Assembly (NCBI GenBank): GCA_013001805.1
Contig: JABDLW010000830.1
Coordinates: 1 to 6,211 of the forward strand
Length of the DNA: 6,211 nucleotides
Reading direction: 5' to 3'
Source of the DNA: Saprospiraceae bacterium
GTDB taxonomy: Bacteria > Bacteroidota > Bacteroidia > Chitinophagales > Saprospiraceae
Part shown: positions 1 to 6,211 of the stretch, piece after piece
Position numbering within the stretch: position 1 is the first letter of the stretch
How the letters are laid out: every line of letters starts with the position of its first letter
The notes under the pieces: model-generated
The model's database searches: none
Told to the model about the DNA's origin: nothing
The model's input: only the letters and a program-made list of their open reading frames with translations
Position numbers and translations under genes: made by a program

Positions 1-1783
1 GATTTATCTGCTTGCCTTTGGATACTTTCGAATTTTAAGATCCATCTTGTCTTATCCGGAAGCACCGTGGAAAAGTGCTGCTTTTTATAGGTCATTGTGT
101 GACAACCGTAAATACTTACAGTTTATGATGTCACTGGGCTGGTTTGGTATGGTTGTTTTCATCTTGTCTAATTTTTATTTTGGAGCTATATCTACGCTGG
201 TGGTTTTATTGGCTTTTTCACTGATTCTATTTGGACTTGTGATCGTTCCACTGAAGCACTATATGCTGTATACCTTTCTCGATGGAGAAGAGAAAGAGCA
301 GATAGTGCGGGCTAAGATTCAAGCAAATGAATATGAAGTGCAAGATCCCCATTTAAAGTATCCCTTGACCAAAAATATGTTTAAGACAATTGTTCCTATA
401 GCCCTGGTTATGCTTTTAGTGTACAGTTTGATTCTCGGGCAAGTGGGCAACGGGCTTCATGCCTTACCCGAGCAGGAAGAGACTAGCTCCACAACTTGGA
501 ACGGAGAATATCGCAATCAGTTAATTGAGCAAATTGAAGCCGAAGATACCTTGTACTTTATCGCTTCATACGGAGGAGGCCTCAAAGCGAATATTTGGAA
601 TCTATTGATTCTTGATACACTCTTTAATAGTAACGGAGCATTTCAAATAATGGACAAGACTCTCGCTATGTCTGGTGTATCGGGCGGAGCTTTGGGTCAG
701 GCTTTTTATCTGTCTTTGCTGGATAGAAGGGACAGCAGGAAAATTATTCGCAATGTGGGAGCTTCTGATTTTTTATCCGGAGACATCTCTTTTCTGTTGG
801 GTTTTGACCTCCTTCGTGAGCTGGTACCTTTCAGAGCAGATTTTCAAACCCGTGACCGCAGTGGATGTTCTATGGAGCGCTATGCCAGTCTTTTTTCTGA
901 TTCAACGATGACAGAAGTTCCATTTCAGGCTTATTGGAGGAATAAATACCTGGCTTGCAATCGGCGACTACCGGTCTTGATTGCTAATACGATGGGTACC
1001 AATCACAAGCGAGGAATTGCCTGTTCCATAGATTTTGAAAGAGTCTTCCCGGATGTTTTTCCGAATTCCATTGACATTCTCGATTTACCGGGGGCAAAGA
1101 CGTTAAGCTACACTGATGCTGTTTCCACTTCCAACCGGTTTCCCGTGATCAGCCCGGCGGCTAAGATTATTTCACGAGGCCATTTTGTTGATGGGGGATA
1201 TTTTGAGAATTCAGGATTATTAAGCCTCGTAGACTATTACGACTTTTTACGCCGTGACAGGCTAATTGACAGCTTATTAAATAATCGGACCATTATATTT
1301 ATACAAATAAACAATGGGCGGAGATCCTGGGTGAAACATGATGCTCAGGATTTAATGAATAAAGCATTAGAATTAGAAGATCAGTATAGTAATGTCCGGG
1401 AATCAGCTGAGTTGAATTCGGTGATTGGAACTATTACGTCACTGGATGATTTACCCGAATATGTCCTGGCCAGATTAGAAAAACATGCGAAAGATTTACC
1501 GCAAATAAAAGTAGTGCAAATTTTGCTCCCATATCGCTATGATATAGATTATGTAAAGTCACTCTTGCAGAAAACGCCGGCAAATATTTTGGAATTAGGT
1601 GCGAAAGCCGACAAGAATAACGCAGAATTACAAGAGGTCTTGTCGCAAACCAATGGATACCACCACCCCAGTATTGTGGAACCGGTCACAGCCAGAGTAC
1701 TGACCCAAGCTCCGGTAGATTATATGGAGGTCATCATGCAGAAGGGTGGGGTATTGGATAGTTTGAGGAGCATCATGAATTAA
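1..1783 (+). CDS. Patatin-like phospholipase with N-terminal membrane segments (5' end outside window)
   Basis: Predicted serine acyl hydrolase (lipid acyl-ester cleavage) of the patatin family, using a Ser-Asp dyad. The frame is open to the left edge (first whole codon at base 2) with no stop, so the gene probably begins upstream. The first in-frame start-like codon is TTG at 47, a poor choice with no ribosome binding site. Counting residues from that TTG, the oxyanion-type loop GGGLKA is at 176-181, the nucleophile elbow G-V-S-G-G at 210-214 puts the catalytic Ser at 212, and the V-D-G-G motif puts the Asp at 382, followed by the usual F-E-N-x-G-L. Hydrophobic stretches at about 30-69 (probably two membrane helices) and 115-133 precede the catalytic domain, which runs from about 165 to 450. 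The last ~130 residues are charged and mostly helical-looking, of unknown role. It converges on the alpha/beta hydrolase gene. Family assignment is firm; the substrate is unknown. Confidence 0.88.
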   Translation, partial: IYLLAFGYFRILRSILSYPEAPWKSAAFYRSLCDNRKYLQFMMSLGWFGMVVFILSNFYFGAISTLVVLLAFSLILFGLVIVPLKHYMLYTFLDGEEKEQIVRAKIQANEYEVQDPHLKYPLTKNMFKTIVPIALVMLLVYSLILGQVGNGLHALPEQEETSSTTWNGEYRNQLIEQIEAEDTLYFIASYGGGLKANIWNLLILDTLFNSNGAFQIMDKTLAMSGVSGGALGQAFYLSLLDRRDSRKIIRNVGASDFLSGDISFLLGFDLLRELVPFRADFQTRDRSGCSMERYASLFSDSTMTEVPFQAYWRNKYLACNRRLPVLIANTMGTNHKRGIACSIDFERVFPDVFPNSIDILDLPGAKTLSYTDAVSTSNRFPVISPAAKIISRGHFVDGGYFENSGLLSLVDYYDFLRRDRLIDSLLNNRTIIFIQINNGRRSWVKHDAQDLMNKALELEDQYSNVRESAELNSVIGTITSLDDLPEYVLARLEKHAKDLPQIKVVQILLPYRYDIDYVKSLLQKTPANILELGAKADKNNAELQEVLSQTNGYHHPSIVEPVTARVLTQAPVDYMEVIMQKGGVLDSLRSIMN

Positions 1784-1817
1784 ATTGATTTCTTTTGCTG
1801 AGCCTGCAAGTACTTTC

Positions 1818-2738
1818 TTATTTGGCCAATTCTTTAAAGCATTTTTCAATGAGTGATATACACTCTTCCGGTTGATCCAACCAGGGGCAATGTCCGGCAT
1901 TTTCAACAATAAAAAAATGATGGGTCTTTATTGATGCAGCTTTTTGTTGGCCTGTTTTTGGTTTTTCAAATGCATCCTGGTCTCCCCAGATAAAATAAAC
2001 CGGCATCTCCAGCAGATGTAATTGATCACCGATATACAGATCTTTTCTCCAGCCCGAAATGGTAAGCACATTTTCCAGCAAGGAGAGGAAGCCTTCCTGG
2101 GCTCCGGGTAGTTTTTGCCCCAGCACCACCAGATGCAGATAATCGTCGGCAAGATGGTCAGGATCAGCCACCAGGATTTGTTGGTGAATTGATTTTACAT
2201 TGGTTAGCGAGGGCTTTGCCAGTGTTTTGGTCAGGATTTTATTGATTCCTCTGATGCCAAGGAGTCGAAGCTGTAGTGGGATCCAAAAGTGAAGACCTGC
2301 AGGGGCGCCGATCAAAATTAATCTATCCACATACTCGGGATACTGAATAGCGAAAGATATCGCAAAATAACCACCCATCGATTGTGCCAGAAAAGATGCT
2401 TGGTTTAGTGATAAGGCATCCATGAAGTTTTTAATAAACTGCACGGCACTTTGTTGGAAGTCAATCCCATGATAATCAATCGGGTCCGAAAGACCACAGC
2501 CCGGTCGATCTACCACAAACAGATGAAAATGTTTTGAAAGGGGCTGCAAGATATTGTACCATTCGCAGGAATTACTACCACCACCATGTAAGAGGATCAG
2601 AGGCTGACCCCGGCCGAGCTCCAGGTAGTGTACTCTCCTGATGGGACCTCGTAAGGTCACATATTTTGACTTGAAATCAATCTGCTGTTCCCGAAAAAGA
2701 AGATCTCTTTGCTTAATGAATTGATTCGAAGTACTCAT
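1818..2738 (-). CDS. Alpha/beta hydrolase fold protein
   Basis: Predicted cytoplasmic hydrolase of the large alpha/beta fold family (esterase, lipase or C-C hydrolase type); the substrate cannot be read from the sequence. The 306 residues fit a single-domain member, and no signal peptide is seen. Motifs in order: H-G-G-G at 51-54 (oxyanion region), D-R-P-G-C-G-L-S-D at 77-85, nucleophile elbow A-Q-S-M-G-G with Ser120, W-G-D-Q-D with the acid Asp255, and N-A-G-H with His283. The catalytic triad is therefore complete. The elbow has Ala118 where the G-x-S-x-G consensus has Gly, a small-residue substitution that still fits a tight turn. The lid region is about residues 145-230. The start is the ATG at 2736-2738; no clear ribosome binding site precedes it. 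It lies 180 bp downstream of the head-repeat/S74 gene on the same strand, too far to assume an operon, and its 3' end faces the patatin gene across 34 bp. Confidence 0.9.
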   Translation of the reverse strand: MSTSNQFIKQRDLLFREQQIDFKSKYVTLRGPIRRVHYLELGRGQPLILLHGGGSNSCEWYNILQPLSKHFHLFVVDRPGCGLSDPIDYHGIDFQQSAVQFIKNFMDALSLNQASFLAQSMGGYFAISFAIQYPEYVDRLILIGAPAGLHFWIPLQLRLLGIRGINKILTKTLAKPSLTNVKSIHQQILVADPDHLADDYLHLVVLGQKLPGAQEGFLSLLENVLTISGWRKDLYIGDQLHLLEMPVYFIWGDQDAFEKPKTGQQKAASIKTHHFFIVENAGHCPWLDQPEECISLIEKCFKELAK

Positions 2739-2918
2739 GGTAATATTCGTCTATCTTCACCAATATACAATTTAGTCCTTTATGGTTTTTTAAAGACCTA
2801 ATTATTGCCAGACAAATTTCTTCATTTTTATCTGATTGAATAAGGCAAGCCACCGTGCTTAAAAGGGCAGAGCAAGTAATCAATTTCTTACTTCTAAAGT
2901 AGTTTAGTCACAATCAAC

Positions 2919-4148
2919 TTATTGCATTGACTTTATTTCTTCCTTTAATTCACTTAATTGGACTCGTAAAACGCTATTTTCGTCTTGAATTTGTTGCATC
3001 AGGATTTCTTGTCTGGCAGTTAGGGTTCTTTGATCATCTAATATTTTCTGTAGATCATCCAGTGATTTTTGTTGTTGTTTTATAGCATTAATCAAGAGAA
3101 AATCAAATGCACTTGGATCTACATTTAGATAGATTTCTCCATCTTCCGCAACAAATGGACTGACCATAAAAGGAGCAATATTTTCCAGCTCCTGGGCAAT
3201 TACTCCCACATATCGTGTGTCTACCGGTAAATTTAATTTACCGTTGTACTCGAAACTAACCGGACGCAGGTGTTTAATGATCTCCATTCCAGAGGTGAAA
3301 TTTGTGATTCTGGTTTTTAGTCGTCGATCGGAGGCATTCGACCAACTACCACCACCCGGCTTTCCTGCGCTACCGTTTACATGCAGTTTGTAGGCCGGGC
3401 TATTCGTGCTGATACCAATATTTCCCTCGGTATCGATTAAGAAATTCTTATTGTTGTTACTCGAACTGGAACCTGAAAGTTTGAGCGCTGTATTGGCTCC
3501 AGATCCATATTGGTAGAAATTCCAACTTCTTTCGCTGTTCAAGGTCAGGAGTACATTGTTGCTCCCAGGTGTCCCCACACTACAGCGACCGTTTTTATAG
3601 ACGGTAAACGCATTACGGCGAGTGCTTTGACCAATACCAACTTCAAAGATAGGGTCGGTGGAAATCCAAGCATTCGGATTTCCCCCACCTACATTAGCTC
3701 TTCCAATGGCCATGCAGTACCTGGCATCTGCCCTGGTACCAGATCCAAAGGCAGCTGCAGTTGAACCAGTCGCTGTTGTAGCAGCCCCAAAGGTAGCAGT
3801 GGTAAATCCCTGCGATCGAGTGCTATTGCCAAAAGCCACCGAACTCTGTCCCGTGGCTTCGCTAAGCTGTCCAAAGACTGCCGATCCAAATCCTGTAGCT
3901 TTGGTTTGCGAGCCAAACGCTACTGAGTTTGAGCCAAGGCTGTCATAATCCCACTTGGTGCCCTCAGCATAGCCAGCTCGAAAGGCACCCTTGGTCGGAA
4001 TCCACATCAATTTTGTCCCTTGATTAGCTGTGTCGAAACCAAATATGACGGTTTGGTTTTGGGAAACGTGTAGTCCAGGTTGAGCCGTTGTCTTTCCAAT
4101 CAAAAAGGAAATGATGAAGAGAAATAAGATAACTTTTTTACTTTTCAT
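2919..4148 (-). CDS. Secreted YadA-head-repeat protein with peptidase S74 chaperone domain and coiled coil
   Basis: Likely an exported, trimer-forming surface or fibre protein; proteins of this kind are often annotated as tail fiber domain-containing. Residues 1-22 form a signal peptide (MKSKK, a hydrophobic core, then TTAQ). Residues 75-158 hold six 14-residue repeats of the S-V-A-F-G-x-x-T-x-A-x-G type, matching the left-handed beta-roll heads of trimeric autotransporter adhesins. Residues 160-260 form a linker with a second beta-rich, G-N-I-G-I-S-T type segment. Residues about 268-355 are a peptidase S74/endosialidase intramolecular chaperone domain: S-D-R-R-L-K at 273-278 gives the Ser273/Lys278 dyad, and G-V-I-A-Q-E-L-E at 315-322 is the other hallmark. 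Residues 363-408 keep an unbroken heptad register with mostly Leu, Ile or Met in the core. There is no outer-membrane anchor barrel and no type IX sorting domain visible, so how it is held at the surface is unknown. The start is an ATG directly before the signal peptide. Confidence 0.87.
   Translation of the reverse strand: MKSKKVILFLFIISFLIGKTTAQPGLHVSQNQTVIFGFDTANQGTKLMWIPTKGAFRAGYAEGTKWDYDSLGSNSVAFGSQTKATGFGSAVFGQLSEATGQSSVAFGNSTRSQGFTTATFGAATTATGSTAAAFGSGTRADARYCMAIGRANVGGGNPNAWISTDPIFEVGIGQSTRRNAFTVYKNGRCSVGTPGSNNVLLTLNSERSWNFYQYGSGANTALKLSGSSSSNNNKNFLIDTEGNIGISTNSPAYKLHVNGSAGKPGGGSWSNASDRRLKTRITNFTSGMEIIKHLRPVSFEYNGKLNLPVDTRYVGVIAQELENIAPFMVSPFVAEDGEIYLNVDPSAFDFLLINAIKQQQKSLDDLQKILDDQRTLTARQEILMQQIQDENSVLRVQLSELKEEIKSMQ
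3675..3926 (-). repeat. Six tandem 14-residue (42-bp) head repeats
   Basis: Residues 75-158 of the S74 protein fall into six consecutive 14-residue units with no insertions: units begin at residues 75, 89, 103, 117, 131 and 145. Positions 4-5 of each unit are F-G in the first five and I-G in the sixth, and Gly recurs at position 12 in units 1 to 4. The last two units degenerate, and unit 6 carries a Cys at position 145. The DNA copies have diverged, so this is an old protein repeat rather than a recent DNA expansion. Confidence 0.85.
4083..4148 (-). other. Signal peptide of the head-repeat/S74 protein
   Basis: Residues 1-22 show a basic start (M-K-S-K-K), a hydrophobic core rich in Ile, Leu and Phe, and a T-T-A-Q end. 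Cleavage is most likely after Ala22 or Gln23, leaving a mature chain that begins at or near P-G-L-H. This predicts Sec export to at least the periplasm. The exact site is inferred. Confidence 0.75.
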
Positions 4149-4313
4149 TAATTGGGATTTTACGTAAATTTTCTACGGTTGGAGTGATAATTTGGTTCAT
4201 GACTCAATCAATCCTTGCTGATTCCACTGGTTTTACCGCAATAAATATCAATAGCAAGTTCAGTAGAAAATCATCGGGAGACTAATACAATAGTTCCAAA
4301 AAGAGCGATAATA

Positions 4314-4350
4314 CGACCACATAATTTTGGCTCTCGAAAATGTGTGGCCG
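4314..4350. repeat. Imperfect inverted repeat in the divergent intergenic region
   Basis: CGACCACA at 4314-4321 faces TGTGGCCG at 4343-4350, matching at 7 of 8 positions, with an inner TTTT (4325-4328) and AAAA (4337-4340) that can also pair. It lies between two genes that diverge (starts at 4148 and 4435) and is followed by TTTT at 4351-4354. It could be an operator, a leader hairpin for the downstream dehydratase gene, or a weak terminator. The sequence does not decide between these. Confidence 0.4.
4322..4329 (+). promoter_or_regulatory. Possible Bacteroidota -7 promoter element (TAnnTTTG)
   Basis: TAATTTTG matches the Bacteroidota -7 consensus TAnnTTTG exactly and points toward the dehydratase gene, which would have a leader of roughly 100 nt. 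No TTG or TTTG element is found at the expected -33 distance, where the sequence reads AGTTCCAAAA. It sits inside the loop of the inverted repeat at 4314-4350. An eight-base match with two free positions can occur by chance, so this is tentative. Confidence 0.22.
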
Positions 4351-4434
4351 TTTTGGGGGAGGAATTATCAATTCATATTTAATAGTATCTTTTACTGATA
4401 AACAGATCCGATTACATATTAAAAGACTGACGCC

Positions 4435-4515
4435 ATGAAAAAAAGACGAGATTTCATCAAGCACAGCGCATCCTTGACCTCTGGTATCGCACTGGGGCGG
4501 CATTTGAGTAATCCA
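4435..4515 (+). other. Predicted twin-arginine (Tat) signal peptide
   Basis: Residues 1-27 of the dehydratase-like protein: R-R-D-F-I-K at 4-9 fits the S/T-R-R-x-F-L-K consensus, followed by S-A-S-L-T-S-G-I-A-L-G as a short hydrophobic region. No clear A-x-A cleavage site follows, so the end is approximate and the leader may remain as an anchor or be cut elsewhere. Confidence 0.65.
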
Positions 4516-5577
4516 AGACCTGGGCAAGAAAGAGAGTATCGGGTATCTGGACATTTGATGGAGTATAGTAAAGATGCCGGTATTCAACTTTCATTGGCTT
4601 ATTTCTGGGGCATCGAACCCTGGAAAGTGGCCTTGGCCAAACAGATGGATGTATTGGGAGCTGTCGGGGGTATCAGTCCGGGGATGGTCAACATGGACGG
4701 AAAAAATAATTATGACCTGGAAGTTATAAAAGCGGTAAAGGAAGCCTGGGCCAAAGAAGGCTTGCAACTTAAGGTAATTGAGGGACCACCATCTCTATAC
4801 ACAAAAACTAAACTAGGCCTGGAGGGTCGTGATGAAGAAATCGAAAACTTCATCACGTTTATTAAGCATATCGGATCCCTGGGGATTGACACTGTCTGTC
4901 ACAATTGGATGCCGGTAATTGGCTGGACTCGTACAAATAAAGAAAAAATAGGTAGAGGAGGAGCATTAGTAAGTAGTTTCAATGTAGCCGACATTAAGGA
5001 CGAGGCTCCGATTACTGAATATGGTGAATTAAGCCACGAAAAAATGTGGGATAATATGGAGTACTTCCTGAAGGCAGTAATTCCCGAAGCCGAGAAAGCC
5101 GGGGTCAAACTGGCGCTCCATCCGGATGATCCTCCAATCGATTCGATTCGGGGAATACCCAGAATAATGACCTCAGTTGAAGCCTTCAAAAAAATGTTGG
5201 ATTTATATCCCAGTCCCAGTAACGGCATCACCTTCTGTCAGGGCAGTTTTGCCTCGATGGGTGATGCGGATAATCCGGTGGATATTCCCGCAGCCATTGA
5301 ATATTTTGGCAAGCGGGGAGCTATCCATTTTGTTCACTTTCGTGATGTACGCGGGGGCAAAAGCAAATTCGAGGAGACTTTTCATGATGACGGAAAAACC
5401 GATATGTACCGGGCTATGGAAGCCTATTACAAGATTGGTTTCAAAGGTCCCATGCGACCCGATCATGTGCCTACTATGGCTCAGGATTCCAATGAGCATC
5501 CCGGCTACAGTACCATTGGGACCTTGTTTGCCATTGGATATATGCGCGGTTTGATAGAAGGAGTGCAGAAGGCTTGA
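4435..5577 (+). CDS. Mannonate dehydratase (UxuA)-like protein with Tat signal
   Basis: Predicted TIM-barrel sugar-acid dehydratase. Family members convert D-mannonate to 2-keto-3-deoxygluconate in hexuronate breakdown. Hallmarks present: H-N-W-M-P-V-I-G-W-T-R-T at 156-167 (N-F-M-P-V-L-D-W-T-R-T in E. coli UxuA), H-P-D-D-P-P at 229-234, F-C-Q-G-S around Cys268, V-H-F-R around His301, R-P-D-H at 341-344 and H-P-G-Y-S at 355-359. His229, Cys268, His301 and Asp343 line up with the known Mn ligands, and His344 and Tyr358 with the catalytic residues. The N-terminus has K-K-R-R-D-F-I-K, a twin-arginine motif, followed by a weakly hydrophobic stretch to about residue 21, suggesting folded export to the periplasm. 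At 380 residues it is close to UxuA (about 394). The ATG at 4435 is set by the Tat motif directly after it. No other hexuronate genes are nearby. Specificity for mannonate is inferred; a related sugar acid is possible. Confidence 0.88.
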   Translation: MKKRRDFIKHSASLTSGIALGRHLSNPRPGQEREYRVSGHLMEYSKDAGIQLSLAYFWGIEPWKVALAKQMDVLGAVGGISPGMVNMDGKNNYDLEVIKAVKEAWAKEGLQLKVIEGPPSLYTKTKLGLEGRDEEIENFITFIKHIGSLGIDTVCHNWMPVIGWTRTNKEKIGRGGALVSSFNVADIKDEAPITEYGELSHEKMWDNMEYFLKAVIPEAEKAGVKLALHPDDPPIDSIRGIPRIMTSVEAFKKMLDLYPSPSNGITFCQGSFASMGDADNPVDIPAAIEYFGKRGAIHFVHFRDVRGGKSKFEETFHDDGKTDMYRAMEAYYKIGFKGPMRPDHVPTMAQDSNEHPGYSTIGTLFAIGYMRGLIEGVQKA

Positions 5578-5772
5578 AGGAACATCAGGATAAGACCTCC
5601 GAAATTATGAGTCAGAATATCAATTGAGGATAAAAGAAAGACGAGCATGGATGCGGTTATTTAGTCAGGAGAAGAAGATTGTACTTATTCCTTATTGCTT
5701 CGAACATCTTCTTTCGAGGGGGCAAATTTCTTATTATTGTTCGGAATCTAAAGAACATAATAACACATTCCA
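5578..5772. other. Intergenic spacer between dehydratase-like and helicase genes
   Basis: No credible small gene is present: the in-frame ATGs at 5607 and 5647 open only six and five codons. No TAnnTTTG box is found on the + strand. AAGAAGAT at 5672-5679 and ATCTTCTT at 5706-5713 form an eight-base perfect inverted repeat with a 26-nt loop and no following T tract, so I do not call it a terminator. The spacing suggests the helicase has its own promoter, which I cannot locate. Confidence 0.5.
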
Positions 5773-6211
5773 ATGGCAATAAAGATCAAACATGAGCAGT
5801 TTGACATGCTCGGTGATCTCACCAAACAACAACAAGCTGCCATTCGTTGTGATAACCGTCGTGTGCTGGTGCTGGCGGGTGCGGGCTCGGGTAAGACCCG
5901 GACACTTCTGCAAAAAATCGTTTATCTGATTCGTGAAAAAAAGGTGAAGCCCGATGAAATCATGGCTATCACGTTTACAAAAAATGCCACTCATGAGATG
6001 ATTGATCGACTGCTGCTGGCTTCAGATAATACAAGGGAATATGCCCAGGCAATCAGAAGTAAACATGTTACTGTGAAGCAGGCAAATGAGTTGAGACGAG
6101 CAAAGATGCGGGAACATAAATGGATTGCCCGCCTCACGCTCCGGACATTTCATGGACTGTGCTACAAACTCATGAGAAACTATGGCGCCAAAGAGTTTGA
6201 TAATAGATTCC
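5773..6211 (+). CDS. Superfamily 1 (UvrD/Rep/HelD-like) DNA helicase, N-terminal part
   Basis: ATP-dependent DNA helicase, probably in repair or recombination; the frame runs off the right edge after 146 whole codons. Motifs in order: Q-motif L-T-K-Q-Q-Q-A-A-I at 16-24, Walker A A-G-A-G-S-G-K-T at 35-42 with Lys41, motif Ia I-T-F-T-K-N-A-T-H-E-M at 66-76, and motif Ib-type R-T-F-H-G-L-C-Y at 124-131. A charged segment of about 48 residues (77-124) separates Ia from Ib, longer than in E. coli UvrD (under 20) and nearer to AddA or RecB spacing, while the Walker A and Q-motif look UvrD/HelD-like. An in-frame stop at 5761-5763 lies four codons before the ATG at 5773, which fixes the start there or at Met12. 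No clear ribosome binding site is seen. Walker B and the C-terminal domains are outside the window, so the subfamily is left open. Confidence 0.9.
   Translation, partial: MAIKIKHEQFDMLGDLTKQQQAAIRCDNRRVLVLAGAGSGKTRTLLQKIVYLIREKKVKPDEIMAITFTKNATHEMIDRLLLASDNTREYAQAIRSKHVTVKQANELRRAKMREHKWIARLTLRTFHGLCYKLMRNYGAKEFDNRF

Noticed and set aside
1784..1817. Possible bidirectional terminator between the convergent genes
   Set aside because: The 34 bp contain no stem of useful length; only the short palindrome AGTACT and a T-rich run are seen.
1628..1909. A - strand frame of 93 codons bridging the two convergent genes
   Set aside because: It overlaps the 3' ends of both the patatin and the hydrolase genes in other frames and has no domain.
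2889..2901. TACTT-cta-AAGTA hairpin after the stop of the head-repeat/S74 gene
   Set aside because: A five-base A/T-rich stem with a 3-nt loop and no T tract is too weak to call a terminator.
2739..2918. Possible small gene or promoter in the 180-bp gap before the hydrolase gene
   Set aside because: No small open frame with a plausible start and no CAAAnnTA (TAnnTTTG on the - strand) was found.
3675..3926. A 42-bp periodicity that might suggest a CRISPR or DNA satellite
   Set aside because: The units are diverged at DNA level, have no unique spacers, and are explained fully by a protein beta-roll repeat.
3658..3948. Open + strand frame of 96 codons, rich in Pro, Ala and Val
   Set aside because: It is the antisense of the 14-residue repeat region; its apparent repeat pattern mirrors the real gene on the - strand.
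4282..4587. A - strand frame of 101 codons overlapping the start of the dehydratase gene
   Set aside because: No recognisable domain, and it lies opposite the Tat signal region and the intergenic repeat; it is a shadow.
5734..5994. A - strand frame of 86 codons
   Set aside because: It is antisense to the helicase Walker A and motif Ia region, whose + strand reading is unmistakable.

Overview
The window looks like chromosomal DNA from a member of the Bacteroidota, possibly an environmental lineage. This is inferred from style, not from a marker gene. Two exported proteins have signals common in that phylum: a short signal peptide ending in TAQ before a head-repeat/S74 protein, and a Tat signal on a mannonate dehydratase-like enzyme. 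None of the visible starts has a clear Shine-Dalgarno sequence, and one promoter-like TAnnTTTG element is present. There are no rRNA or tRNA genes, insertion sequences, CRISPR arrays or phage modules.

Layout from left to right: (1) the 3' part of a patatin-like phospholipase gene with N-terminal membrane segments, on the + strand and cut by the left edge; (2) after a 34-bp convergent gap, an alpha/beta hydrolase on the - strand; (3) further along on the same - strand, 180 bp upstream of the hydrolase in the direction of transcription, a secreted protein with six 14-residue YadA-head-type repeats, a peptidase S74 (intramolecular chaperone) domain and a C-terminal coiled coil; (4) a 286-bp divergent intergenic region with an imperfect inverted repeat and a weak promoter-like box; (5) a Tat-signal-bearing UxuA/mannonate dehydratase-like protein on the + strand; (6) a 195-bp spacer; (7) the first 146 codons of a superfamily 1 (UvrD/Rep-like) DNA helicase on the + strand, cut by the right edge.

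The genes do not form an obvious pathway. Three of the five proteins appear to be membrane-bound or exported (patatin, head/S74 protein, Tat dehydratase), while the hydrolase and helicase look cytoplasmic. I see no evidence for a coherent undescribed system. The most interesting items are the head-repeat/S74 protein, which retains an intact Ser-Lys dyad and could self-process, and the mannonate dehydratase-like enzyme, which keeps its full metal site yet carries a Tat export signal.
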